Shown: one piece after another, positions 27,641 to 36,915 of the stretch
Layout of the letters: each line of letters starts with the position of its first letter
Position numbering within the stretch: position 1 is the first letter of the stretch
Made by a program: the position numbers and the translations under genes
Assembly (NCBI GenBank): GCA_028823105.1
Contig: JAPKCC010000009.1
Coordinates: 1-51,299 of the forward strand
DNA: 51,299 nt
Direction: 5' to 3'
Origin: Phycisphaerales bacterium
Lineage (GTDB): Bacteria > Planctomycetota > Phycisphaerae > Phycisphaerales > SM1A02
Notes under the pieces: model-generated
Database searches by the model: none
What the model was told of the DNA's origin: nothing
What the model saw: the letters and a program-made list of their open reading frames with translations, nothing else

Positions 27641-29085
27641 GGGATCACGATTTCCATGCCCACCTTCAGATTCCCGGGATCATCACCGATGATCGCCAGG
27701 TTGGCATCGTGGATCTCTTGCCAGCGAGATGCTTTTCCAAAGTACTCCAACGAGATATCGCTGAGCGTCTCCCCGGACTGGACGGTGTGGATGATCTCAC
27801 CGCCCGCCGCGGGATTCGCTCGTCTGATCGTCGAAGTTGAATTCTTCGGCGGCAGCTTGATGATCTGGCCGACCTGCAGACGGAGCGGATCCACGGTCGG
27901 ATTCGCCATCGCAATCAGTGATTGTTTCTGCGGGTCGCCGAACCAGCTCACGGCAATACCTTCGAAGCTATCGCCGGATTGGATCGTATAGGGGGTATAG
28001 GCGTCGGCTGGGAGGCCCGCCGCGGACGGTGCTTCTGCCACCACGGGCTCGTCGTCAGGCGTATCCACCACCGTACCTGGCCTCGCCATCAACTCTCCGC
28101 GAAGTCTGGTCGCGATCCACGTGGCGTGTTCGCGATCGAATCCGCCGACGATCTGGCCTCGGTTCTGAATCGCGATTCGAAGAGTCGGCGTCGAGATGAC
28201 TTCGCCATCGACGACCCAGGCGACGGTACCGCCGACCAGATTGAACGTCGACTCTCGAACTTCATCGACGGCGTCGGCCTCAAGCAGATACGCGACCTCC
28301 GGTCTGCCTTCCGCGTCTTCTCTGACGGTGGCGCCCGCGATTCGACCGTCGAGACGCAGCCCTCCCACCGAGTCATCACGAACCAGCAGGAATCGTCGCT
28401 CGGAATCCCCCGATCGGCGGGTTCCGACGACCAGTCCTTCAACCTCGCCGGATCCTTGAATCATGTTCCAGGGAGCGAGTGGAAGCCACAGGGTGCCTTC
28501 GGTGCCAGTGGGTCGTTCGTTGCCGACGGCAGTCTCAAGATTGGTCCGGGCCACGCTCTGATCAATCCGTCCATCATCCGAGGGGACCGCTGAGAAAAGA
28601 GATACACCTGTCTCGCGGACGCCGAGGCTCGGCCCGTAGGCTCTTGACAGTCCGGTTGGTGCGACGATCGCTTCCGCCTCCGGGGGGTTCGTCGCATCTG
28701 TCGCATCCGAGCCGGCACTATGCTCGTTCGTGCCTGGACCACGCTCCGTATCGATGTCGGGCGCTTCCGAAGATTCTTTTTCGGAACTCGTCGGGGTTGG
28801 ATCAACTCCGTCGAGCTGATCGGCCTTCACCGTCGGGGCGGCGACGATCGGGACAGAGGGTGTCGGTTCTGGTTCGCGGACGACCGGAGGCGTCGATGGC
28901 TCCGTCGTGATTGTGTCGAGCGCGGAGGACTCCGGCATTCGTGCGACCTCGTCCACGGCTGGCTCCGCTGGCTTCTCCAGCCGAGCGTAGTACAAGCCCA
29001 CTGCAACCATCGCTATCACGATGACCGCCACGGTAAATCGAACGCCACTGGACATGGTTCGTCCTCCAGGTTCGGTCGATGCCAT
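27637..29085 (-). CDS. Membrane-anchored protein with SecD P1-head-like domain and two C-terminal LysM domains
   Basis: TM anchor VRFTVAVIVIAMVAVGLYYA; FLLVRDDSVGGLRLDGRIAGATVREDAEGRPEVAYLLEA...GTVAWVVDGEVISTPTLRIAIQNRGQIVGGFDREHATWIATRLRGEL resembles SecD; YTIQSGDSFEGIAVSWFG and HTVQSGETLSDISLEYFG LysM motifs. Confidence 0.85.
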   Translation of the reverse strand: MASTEPGGRTMSSGVRFTVAVIVIAMVAVGLYYARLEKPAEPAVDEVARMPESSALDTITTEPSTPPVVREPEPTPSVPIVAAPTVKADQLDGVDPTPTSSEKESSEAPDIDTERGPGTNEHSAGSDATDATNPPEAEAIVAPTGLSRAYGPSLGVRETGVSLFSAVPSDDGRIDQSVARTNLETAVGNERPTGTEGTLWLPLAPWNMIQGSGEVEGLVVGTRRSGDSERRFLLVRDDSVGGLRLDGRIAGATVREDAEGRPEVAYLLEADAVDEVRESTFNLVGGTVAWVVDGEVISTPTLRIAIQNRGQIVGGFDREHATWIATRLRGELMARPGTVVDTPDDEPVVAEAPSAAGLPADAYTPYTIQSGDSFEGIAVSWFGDPQKQSLIAMANPTVDPLRLQVGQIIKLPPKNSTSTIRRANPAAGGEIIHTVQSGETLSDISLEYFGKASRWQEIHDANLAIIGDDPGNLKVGMEIVIP

Positions 29086-29141
29086 CGACCTGGGTTCGTA
29101 TGCCCGGACGCCGTGTCACACGGTTTCCGAGCGTTCTAAGA

Positions 29142-29162
29142 GGTGATGCCCTCGGCATCACC
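29142..29162 (-). terminator. Hairpin downstream of secDF (possible terminator, weak T tract)
   Basis: Perfect 9-bp stem ggtgatgcc-ctc-ggcatcacc; minus-strand 3' flank is TCTTAGAAC. Confidence 0.35.
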
Positions 29163-29179
29163 GGTCAACGAACAGGACC

Positions 29180-32100
29180 TCAACCCGTGGTCAGCGACGT
29201 GGTCCGGGTCGAGGTTGCCGACTCGCTATCGGTGCTGGGTCCAGACCCGGTCTTGCGGGACCAGGTCAGCGGCGCGGCGATCACCACGGACGAGTACGTC
29301 GCGGCGATCAGGCCCACAAAGAATGTGAACGCAAACGGGCGGATCCCCGTTCCGCCGAGTGAATAGAGCACCATCGCCGAAGTGATCGTGGTACCACTGG
29401 TCATGATCGTTCGGCTGAACGTCTGGTTGATGGAGTTGTTCACCACATCAAGCGATGCATAACTCAGCTTTCCGCGGTTCTCGCGGATGCGGTCGAGAAT
29501 CACGATCGTATCGTTGAGCGAATAGCCGACGATGGTGAGCAATCCGGCGACCACGTTGAGATCGATTCGAATTTCGTCGAGGACCCGGACCCCGGCAATG
29601 CTCGTCTCGCCGATGACCAGACTCAACGCAATCGCTCCGAGGCAGATGCTGATGTTGAAGAGCAACGCGGAAATCGCGCAGACCGAGTAACGGAGCGAGC
29701 CGAACCGGAACCAGATGTAGACCAGCATGCCGAGCAGGCTGAGAATCACCGCCACGATGGCGCTGGCGGCGAGATTCTGCGCTACCTTCGGGGAGAAACT
29801 CGACTGATCGAGGCTTGCTTCTCGCGTCAACGCGGCCTGGATGAGTTCATATTCACGCTGCGCCAGCCCACGATCCCAAGTGTCCAACGCGACTTCGAAG
29901 CTGGAGAGCCCGTCGTCGAAGACCATGACCGCGATCGAGGAGAACGTGGAATCGTCCCCTGCGACGCCCGCTTTCTCGAGCCCCACCACTTCCATGTTTC
30001 GTCCGGCGGTATCACTGAAATCTGGCTGATTCCGCATGCGGAGGATCCGCTCGTCGACATCGACGAGCGTGATTGGCGGAACGATTCCGTCGATCACTAC
30101 GGCGACGCCGCCGCGGTACGCATCGACAGGCATCGTGACACCGCTTCGGCCGATCGACTCCCCGAGCGATTTCCGTTCAAGCGGGAAGGTGTGGCTGCTG
30201 TAATCGGGGTCCCCTTCGGCGTCGAAGTGGACCGGTTGGATCACCGCCAGGACGTCGCCAAACTGCTCGACCAATGCATTGACCACGTGGTCGGCGATGT
30301 TCTCATTGTCATCGATGCCCGGCGGGTTGGCGACCTTGACCTGGAAACTTCCCGCCTCGTTGTTCGCGGTCGTGGTCCCGATCGTCAGCACCGTGGCGTT
30401 GGACAACTGGGCGAGGATTCGATCTTCGGGATGCGTGTCGCCGATCTGGTGTACGCGGTCTTCGACCTCGCCGCGGGTGAGAAGCAGACGGCCGGTGAGG
30501 TCACGATCTGTTCCCGCGACCTCCCCGTCCTGCGCCGCCCGAGTGGTCATCTTGACACTGACCCCGCCCCGGAATTCGGTCTCCAGGACGTCGGAACCTC
30601 TCGCAAAGAACAACACCAGCGAGCCAACCGCCAGCACGGTGCTCATCACCAGGAGCGGGCCCCGGAGGGAGACCCAGTTGATCTTGGGTTCAAGGAGACG
30701 ATGGATCGAGGGGAACACGGTGGGAAGCATCGGGAGCGACTTCAGCCTGAACACCTCTGTGCAGATCGCAAAGAGGACTCGGCTGACGAAGAGCGATGTG
30801 AAGAGCGTCGAGAGCACGCCGATCGAAAGCGTGAGGGCGAATCCCTTCACTTCCGTCGCCGCGGTCTGATACAGGATGAAGCAGACGATCAGGTTCGTGA
30901 TATTGCCGTCGAGGATGGCGCTTGCCGCCTTGGCGAAACCAATTCGAATCGAATCGCGAAGGTCTTCACCGTTGTTGATCAGTTCCTCACGGATTCGCTC
31001 GAAGATCAGAACGTTGGCATCCACCGCCATACCCACGGTCAACGCGATACCCGCGAGACCCGGAAGCGTGAAGGTCCCGTCGATCATCGCCATGATTCCG
31101 AAGATCATGACCGCATTGATGAAGAGCGAGATGACCGCGATCAGGCCTGCTCCGAAGTAATAGAGCAGCATGATCACCGCGACGATGACCACCGAGATTG
31201 CGACCGCTCGAAGACCTCGAAGCAGATTGTCCTGGCCGAGCGCCGGTCCCAGAATGCTGGTTGAAATCGGTTCCGGACTGAGACGAGCTTCTAGGCTGCC
31301 CGCCGCGAGCACTCTGATCAAGTAGGTCACTTCGGCCTCGCCGAAGTTGCCTTGAATGATGCCTCTCGAGCCAATGGCGCTGTTGAGATTCGGCGCGGTA
31401 TAGACCTCGCCGTCGAGCACGATGGCCATCGGCTGGTTGATGTTCGGCGAGGTCAGTCGGCGCATCATCGAACCGCCGGCGCTGTCAAGACCGAATGACA
31501 CCGCGGGACGCCCGAGGTCATCGATGGTCTGGCTCGCCTGGCGGATCGCCCAGTTGTCGCCGCTGGTGTGCGTCATGCTCTTCTCGGGCGTGACGTACAA
31601 AAGGATGAATCGAAGACCGTCCTTCTCGTCGGCGACGAGGTTGTATCGCGACTGGAAGTATGCGACGGGATCGGCGATCAGGGCTTCGACCGACTCCGGA
31701 CGATCCTCGTCGGTCCACTGCTTCAGATCGTTGATCGGGAACCATTTGGCTACCGGAGAGTCAGTGCTGTTTGCCCCCCGCTCGGCGAGCTGTTCGCGCA
31801 AAAGCGTGATCGGAACGTCCAACGCCCCGGGTCGGACTGCGATTCGGAATTCGAGCACGCCGGCACCGCGAAGGAGCCGTTTGAGATCCTCGGGATCATC
31901 GAGGCCTGTTCGTTCCGCTTCAAACGCGGCATAGGCCGATGCGAGTGTGGCGATCTGGGCGGCGAGATGCGGAAATTCGAGTTCGAGCTCGGCGAAGGCG
32001 ACGGCCCGATCGCTGGTGGCGGGATCGAGGTTGCCATCCGCATCGCGGAGACGTGGCGTCCCTTCGAGGGCGAGGATGTTGAATAGACGATCGTCTCCGA

Positions 32101-32704
32101 AGGATTGGGAGAGAATCGTGTTCTGAAGTTCCTCAACCGTGATCTCGGCTCTGGCGATTCGATCGAGCAGTCCGTTGACTCGGATTTCGTCGACCGGATC
32201 GCCGGCCTGCGCCTCGGTCAGATCCGCCCGAGCGGCTTTCGCTTGATTCCATGCCGCCTGGAGGCGATCGAGTTCAGCCTTGCGTTTGCTGGTCCCGCCG
32301 TACTTCGCGGAGGCATCACCGGCGTCGAGCGCGGCATCCAGCTTGCTCGGACGAATCCGTGATACCGCCAAGAGCGCGTCGAGCGCATCTCGATAGGTCT
32401 GCTGCAACGCGCGAACCTGATCGTTGGGAAGCGGCATCACGACTTCGATGCGATCTCGTCCGACCGGTTGCATCCCGATGTCGAGAATGCCCTGCGGATT
32501 CACCCGCTGCTTGAGGACATCGATGGTCTGCGCGAGGACTTTGTCAGGCTCGGCCCCCTCGGCGATCTTCACGGAGTAGACCAGGCTGACGCCGCCTTGA
32601 AGATCCTTGCCGAGTCGAATCTTCTTCTGTGGCGGATAGACGGACCAGAGACAGACGCCGACGATCAGGCCGATCAGGACGAGCTTGGGAATAATGTTCT
32701 TCAT
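29180..32704 (-). CDS. secDF: Protein translocase SecD/SecF fusion
   Basis: SecD: LGKDLQGGVSLVYSV, AIVLDGEVYTAPNLNSAIGSRGIIQGNFG, ALTVGMAVDANVLIFERIREE; SecF: YSLNDTIVILDRIREN, NQTFSRTIMTSGTT. Confidence 0.96.
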   Translation of the reverse strand: MKNIIPKLVLIGLIVGVCLWSVYPPQKKIRLGKDLQGGVSLVYSVKIAEGAEPDKVLAQTIDVLKQRVNPQGILDIGMQPVGRDRIEVVMPLPNDQVRALQQTYRDALDALLAVSRIRPSKLDAALDAGDASAKYGGTSKRKAELDRLQAAWNQAKAARADLTEAQAGDPVDEIRVNGLLDRIARAEITVEELQNTILSQSFGDDRLFNILALEGTPRLRDADGNLDPATSDRAVAFAELELEFPHLAAQIATLASAYAAFEAERTGLDDPEDLKRLLRGAGVLEFRIAVRPGALDVPITLLREQLAERGANSTDSPVAKWFPINDLKQWTDEDRPESVEALIADPVAYFQSRYNLVADEKDGLRFILLYVTPEKSMTHTSGDNWAIRQASQTIDDLGRPAVSFGLDSAGGSMMRRLTSPNINQPMAIVLDGEVYTAPNLNSAIGSRGIIQGNFGEAEVTYLIRVLAAGSLEARLSPEPISTSILGPALGQDNLLRGLRAVAISVVIVAVIMLLYYFGAGLIAVISLFINAVMIFGIMAMIDGTFTLPGLAGIALTVGMAVDANVLIFERIREELINNGEDLRDSIRIGFAKAASAILDGNITNLIVCFILYQTAATEVKGFALTLSIGVLSTLFTSLFVSRVLFAICTEVFRLKSLPMLPTVFPSIHRLLEPKINWVSLRGPLLVMSTVLAVGSLVLFFARGSDVLETEFRGGVSVKMTTRAAQDGEVAGTDRDLTGRLLLTRGEVEDRVHQIGDTHPEDRILAQLSNATVLTIGTTTANNEAGSFQVKVANPPGIDDNENIADHVVNALVEQFGDVLAVIQPVHFDAEGDPDYSSHTFPLERKSLGESIGRSGVTMPVDAYRGGVAVVIDGIVPPITLVDVDERILRMRNQPDFSDTAGRNMEVVGLEKAGVAGDDSTFSSIAVMVFDDGLSSFEVALDTWDRGLAQREYELIQAALTREASLDQSSFSPKVAQNLAASAIVAVILSLLGMLVYIWFRFGSLRYSVCAISALLFNISICLGAIALSLVIGETSIAGVRVLDEIRIDLNVVAGLLTIVGYSLNDTIVILDRIRENRGKLSYASLDVVNNSINQTFSRTIMTSGTTITSAMVLYSLGGTGIRPFAFTFFVGLIAATYSSVVIAAPLTWSRKTGSGPSTDSESATSTRTTSLTTG

Positions 32705-32755
32705 GGGCAGGAGTCGAGTGAAACGAGGCGGGCGGAGTCGGGTTCGAGCGAGAAA

Positions 32756-32800
32756 GGGATCACAAGGATCTTTGGAATCAATGGGATCAATTGATCATGT
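32756..32800 (-). repeat. Degenerate 9-bp tandem array between yajC and secDF
   Basis: gggatcaca aggatcttt ggaatcaat gggatcaat tgatcatgt. Confidence 0.65.
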
Positions 32801-32809
32801 GTGGCGAGG

Positions 32810-33244
32810 TCAGGAAGATTCTTCCTCGGGCTCGAGCACCTGCTGGACGGCATCACGAGCGAAGGTCATCCGCGTGTTGCTGCTCTCGTCCACCTTGAGA
32901 AGGATCGTGTCAGGCTTGATCTCGACCACGGCGCCGATGACGCCACCGATGGTTCGAACACGATCGTGCTTCTTCACACTGCTGATGAGCGCCTCTCGCT
33001 TCTTGCGTTCCTTTCGTTGTCCGAAGACGCTGAAGAGGATCATCACCAAGATGAGCGGGAGGAACATGAACATGAGAAGGCTGCTTCCACCTTCGCCGCC
33101 GGCGGCTTCGGTATCTCCACCGGTGGCGCCTTCCGCAGAGGTGGTGCCAGTCCCCTGTCGCCCAAGTGGTGGCGTGGCCTGCCCGAGGGTCAGGAGTGAA
33201 CCATGTGGGGAGGACAGGGAGACGAAGTTGATCGAGTCGATCAT
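32810..33244 (-). CDS. yajC: Preprotein translocase subunit YajC
   Basis: LLMFMFLPLILVMILFSVFGQRKERKKREALISSVKKHDRVRTIGGVIGAVVEI; position upstream of secDF and downstream of tgt. Confidence 0.92.
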   Translation of the reverse strand: MIDSINFVSLSSPHGSLLTLGQATPPLGRQGTGTTSAEGATGGDTEAAGGEGGSSLLMFMFLPLILVMILFSVFGQRKERKKREALISSVKKHDRVRTIGGVIGAVVEIKPDTILLKVDESSNTRMTFARDAVQQVLEPEEESS

Positions 33245-34509
33245 GATTGGGACAGACCTTCCGAGTCGGAATCAGGCCCCGGGCCGTCGCCATTTGACGG
33301 CACGCTCGATGGCCCCCCAAGGTCCGGAAATGGACTTTGAGCGGCATCGAGAACCGGCCAGCGGCCGGCGAGCGAAGACCAACAATCATCCCGGATCACG
33401 GTCCGAATGTCCAGCAGGAGCCGTTGGAAGTGCCGGAGGTTGTGAAGGCTGCAGAGGATCGGGCCGATCATTTCCTTCGCGAAGAAGCAATGGCGGAGAT
33501 AGGCCCGGCTGAAACCGCCGGCACAGGCGGGACAGTCGCAAGATGGATCGATGGGTGAAAGGTCCTCCCGAAACCGGGCGTGCCGGAGTCGGAGCGGCCC
33601 TGTGGAGGTGAAGACCGACGCCATACGCCCGTTTCGGGTCGGTAGGACGCAATCGAACATGTCCACCCCCGCGGCCACGGCCATGACGATATCCCGCTCG
33701 TACCCGACGCCCATGAGGTATCGAGGGCGATCCACGGGAAGCCGCGGCGCTGTGAATTCCACAACTTCTCTGATCTTTTCCGGTCCTTCTCCGACCGCGA
33801 CGCCCCCGATCGCATATCCGGGAAGGTCAAAACCACAGACCCCCTCGATGGACGCGGCTCGAAGATCCAGATCCGTCCCGCCTTGCACGATGCCAAAAAG
33901 CGCCTGCTCGTCCGGACGGGCGTGTGCTTGAATACACCGACCCAGCCAGCGGATCGTCCGTTCGTGCGCCTCTCGGAGTCGTCGCTCCCAGTCACGCGGC
34001 GTAGGGAGCTTCGCTCGCGGGCTTCCCGCGCCATGCTTGGCATGAGGCGATGGCGGGCAATCATCGAAGGCCATGATGATGTCCGCTCCGATGGCGTTCT
34101 GAACCCGCATCGACGACTCAGGACCGAGATGGACCTTTGCCCCGTCGACGAACGATCGGAAGGAAACGCCGTCTTCATCGATCGCATTCATGTCCGACAT
34201 CGAGAACGCCTGATATCCCCCGGAGTCGGTGAGTACCGGACCGTCCCATCTCATGAACTGATGGGTGCCTCGGAATCGTTCGAGAAGTTCGATACCCGGG
34301 CGGATCATGAGGTGATAGGCGTTGTTGAGAATGATCTCCGCCCCGACGCTTCTCACTTGCTCAGGCAGAACGCCCTTCATCGCGGCGGCGGTCGCGACCG
34401 GCATGAACGCCGGCGTGGCGAAGCGGCCATGCGGTGTCTCCACGAAGCCGGCTCGCGCATGATTCGTCGAGCATTCGGACTCGATCGTGAATCGAACGGG
34501 GCCGGTCAC
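33241..34509 (-). CDS. tgt: Queuine tRNA-ribosyltransferase
   Basis: FMPVATAAAMKGVLPEQVRSVGAEIILNNAYHLMIRPG, LTDSGGYQAFSM, YAIGGVAVGE, CDCPACAGGFSRAYLRHCF...LHNLRHF zinc site. Confidence 0.96.
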   Translation of the reverse strand: MTGPVRFTIESECSTNHARAGFVETPHGRFATPAFMPVATAAAMKGVLPEQVRSVGAEIILNNAYHLMIRPGIELLERFRGTHQFMRWDGPVLTDSGGYQAFSMSDMNAIDEDGVSFRSFVDGAKVHLGPESSMRVQNAIGADIIMAFDDCPPSPHAKHGAGSPRAKLPTPRDWERRLREAHERTIRWLGRCIQAHARPDEQALFGIVQGGTDLDLRAASIEGVCGFDLPGYAIGGVAVGEGPEKIREVVEFTAPRLPVDRPRYLMGVGYERDIVMAVAAGVDMFDCVLPTRNGRMASVFTSTGPLRLRHARFREDLSPIDPSCDCPACAGGFSRAYLRHCFFAKEMIGPILCSLHNLRHFQRLLLDIRTVIRDDCWSSLAGRWPVLDAAQSPFPDLGGPSSVPSNGDGPGPDSDSEGLSQS

Positions 34510-35747
34510 CGTCGCGAAACCTCACGGAGAACTTTCTTCTCCTTCGATGTCAGGCTCTGGAGCCCGTTCTTGTGGATTTTCGCGAGAATCCGATCGATTT
34601 CGGCGTCGGCGACCGTGCTGCCTGCCCCTTGGATCTTGCCCGCGCGGTACGCGGCGCCGCTTCGGCTGGTGGGGTCGTACCTTCCGAGGAAGTCGAAGAA
34701 CCCGTGAAGCGCCTGCGGATGCCGGATCAACCAGAACCCCGCGATGGCGCCGCCGATATGCGCCGCCTCACCTCCGGCGTTGTCGCGTCCGAAGATCACC
34801 GTGAACAAGGCGATTCCGACCATGCCGTACGCCAGCGTCGAGAGCCGCATGGGAATGATGAAGAAGAGGAGCACCCTGGCATTTGGAACCAGGAAGGCCG
34901 AGGCAATCACCACGCCAAAAACACCCGCGCTGGCGCCGACCAACGGCGTCCCCGGGTCGTTCATTAACAGGACGGGAAACTCCTTTCCCGTCAACTGAAG
35001 TACGGTCCAACCCGTGAAGTTCAGCAGCAAGTAAGACGCAGCGCCGGCCATGCCACAGAGCAGGTAGAAGGCGAGATATCTCTTGCCGCCCAAGAATTGC
35101 TCGACGAGGCTGCCGAAGAAATACAGCCCGATCATGTTGAAGAGCAGGTGGGTGAAATTCGCGTGCAGGAACTGGAAGGAGATGAACCTCCAGAATTCGA
35201 ATCCTCGGAGACCCCAGAAATTGTCGAGCTGCAAGAGCGCCGTGGCAGTGGAGAAGTAGCCGTAGACCCAGATCGGTCCGTTGATCACGACCTCTTCGAG
35301 GAGCTGAACTTGGCCCTTTCGGGTGTTCCCATCCTCGTCTCGACTCGTATACGTCCCCATCGCGGGGGCGAATCCGGTGGGTGTCGATTCGAGCACGGGC
35401 ACGATGTAGGACCCGCGCGGGTTCTTACCGAATCTGAAGGGCACGAGCCCCTTCGAACCATGCACGAAGACTGGCCACTTGCCTTCGGTGAGCTGCATCA
35501 GGGTCGGCAGCCGGAGTTTTCCGCGTTCGACGGGGTCCAGGACGGCGTTTTCGGGAAGGTTCGGGGCGACCGATTGTAGTGGCGCCATCGTGGGCGGTAG
35601 GAACTGATCAAGCACGAAAACGGCGACGCAGATCGTGATCAACCATCGATTGACCGACCACCCGGCGATTGCTGATCCACGGCCGACCAGCCGGGATGGG
35701 CCCCGACCGGTGGACGGTCTTGAATAATCTCGGTCGTAGATTCCCAT
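34506..35747 (-). CDS. Rhomboid family intramembrane serine protease
   Basis: FWRFISFQFLHANFTHLLFNMIGLYFFG, LVGASAGVFGVV (GxSx), EAAHIGGAIAGF (catalytic His). Confidence 0.93.
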   Translation of the reverse strand: MGIYDRDYSRPSTGRGPSRLVGRGSAIAGWSVNRWLITICVAVFVLDQFLPPTMAPLQSVAPNLPENAVLDPVERGKLRLPTLMQLTEGKWPVFVHGSKGLVPFRFGKNPRGSYIVPVLESTPTGFAPAMGTYTSRDEDGNTRKGQVQLLEEVVINGPIWVYGYFSTATALLQLDNFWGLRGFEFWRFISFQFLHANFTHLLFNMIGLYFFGSLVEQFLGGKRYLAFYLLCGMAGAASYLLLNFTGWTVLQLTGKEFPVLLMNDPGTPLVGASAGVFGVVIASAFLVPNARVLLFFIIPMRLSTLAYGMVGIALFTVIFGRDNAGGEAAHIGGAIAGFWLIRHPQALHGFFDFLGRYDPTSRSGAAYRAGKIQGAGSTVADAEIDRILAKIHKNGLQSLTSKEKKVLREVSRR

Positions 35748-35826
35748 GGGAGGAGAAGTCTACCGGCCACGGGCACATCGTCGGGGCGTTGAGGCCGAAG
35801 TCGACGTTGTTTCCGTCGACATCGTC

Positions 35827-36915
35827 TCAAGGGGGTGACGTCGAATCATCCCCCGGTGGCTGCGCCCGTCGTCGCTCGGTCGCGTCCGCGAGGTGTTTTC
35901 GTTCGTTCGGGTCGAGCGCGGCGATGCCGTGCCGGGCGATCTTCTCCAGAATCCGGTTCAGTGACGCTTCCTCGCTGGCCAGTACTTCGGATCGCTGGAA
36001 CGCCGCATGCGACTCGGCAGCATCTTGTTCGGCGGCGTCCTGCTGGTCGAGGATGGCATCCAGCCGGATATCGACCACCTGGGCGTCCGCGCCGCCCACG
36101 ATCTCGCCGAGTTCCCGAAACCGCTGATGCGATCGTTGGAGCAATGCCGCCGAGAGAATGGCGATCAGCACCGGAACGAGGTTGAGACTGAGAATGCCCG
36201 CCACCGCCAACAGGATGGCGGTGGCGATTCCGACTCGATGGGCGGTCCGGCGAGACGCCGCTGGTCCCAGCCGCGGTCTCAGAATCGCCTCGAGCATCAA
36301 CTGGCCTCGGAACGGGGTCACCGGGAGCAGGTTCGCCACGCTCACCAGCGTCGCGGCGATACCGAAGAGGTAGAGGCCTTCCAGCCAGACCGATTCCGCG
36401 ACGCCCGGCGCATAGATGCCGGAAAAGGTGAACGGGTTGGGAGTCGGGGCAATTCCGGATCCGAGGTAGATCGCGGTGATCGCGAGGACGGCACAGAGCA
36501 TCGTCACGCCGGGTCCGACCATCGCCGCGATGAGGCTCTTGCGGCAACCGGGGGGCGAGACGCCGTTCTCGAGACCTCCGAGCGGTTGAAGGACGATCTC
36601 CGGGAGATCGCCGCCAAGACGTCGAATGACGATCATGGTCGTGACCTCGTGAATGAACACGGCACTACAAAGACCTGCGACGAAGAGGGCCGCGGGAACC
36701 GGTCCAAGGAAGAAACTCAGGTCCCCTGCAAACCAACCTGCTCGCACCAGAATGACCACGATGGCGGCCAGCAAAAGGGCATGAACTCGGATCATGGTGC
36801 CACCGAGCCGCAGAATCGGCACGGACCAACTAAGCGGATCGCCAAACTTCGGCGCCGCCCGGTGAGTCGGGAACGCCGAGAGTGGTCGTTCATCATCCGG
36901 CTTCATCGCGGCCAT
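35827..36915 (-). CDS. M50/site-2-protease-like membrane protein with substituted zinc ligands
   Basis: AVFIHEVTTMIVIRRLGGDLPEIVLQPLGGLENG and SVANLLPVTPFRGQLMLEAIL in positions corresponding to HExxH and NxxPxxPLDGG of M50 proteins. Confidence 0.82.
   Translation of the reverse strand: MAAMKPDDERPLSAFPTHRAAPKFGDPLSWSVPILRLGGTMIRVHALLLAAIVVILVRAGWFAGDLSFFLGPVPAALFVAGLCSAVFIHEVTTMIVIRRLGGDLPEIVLQPLGGLENGVSPPGCRKSLIAAMVGPGVTMLCAVLAITAIYLGSGIAPTPNPFTFSGIYAPGVAESVWLEGLYLFGIAATLVSVANLLPVTPFRGQLMLEAILRPRLGPAASRRTAHRVGIATAILLAVAGILSLNLVPVLIAILSAALLQRSHQRFRELGEIVGGADAQVVDIRLDAILDQQDAAEQDAAESHAAFQRSEVLASEEASLNRILEKIARHGIAALDPNERKHLADATERRRAQPPGDDSTSPP

Noticed and set aside
30191-31264. 357-aa plus-strand ORF
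   Set aside because: Antisense to secDF; His/Arg/Asp-rich shadow translation.
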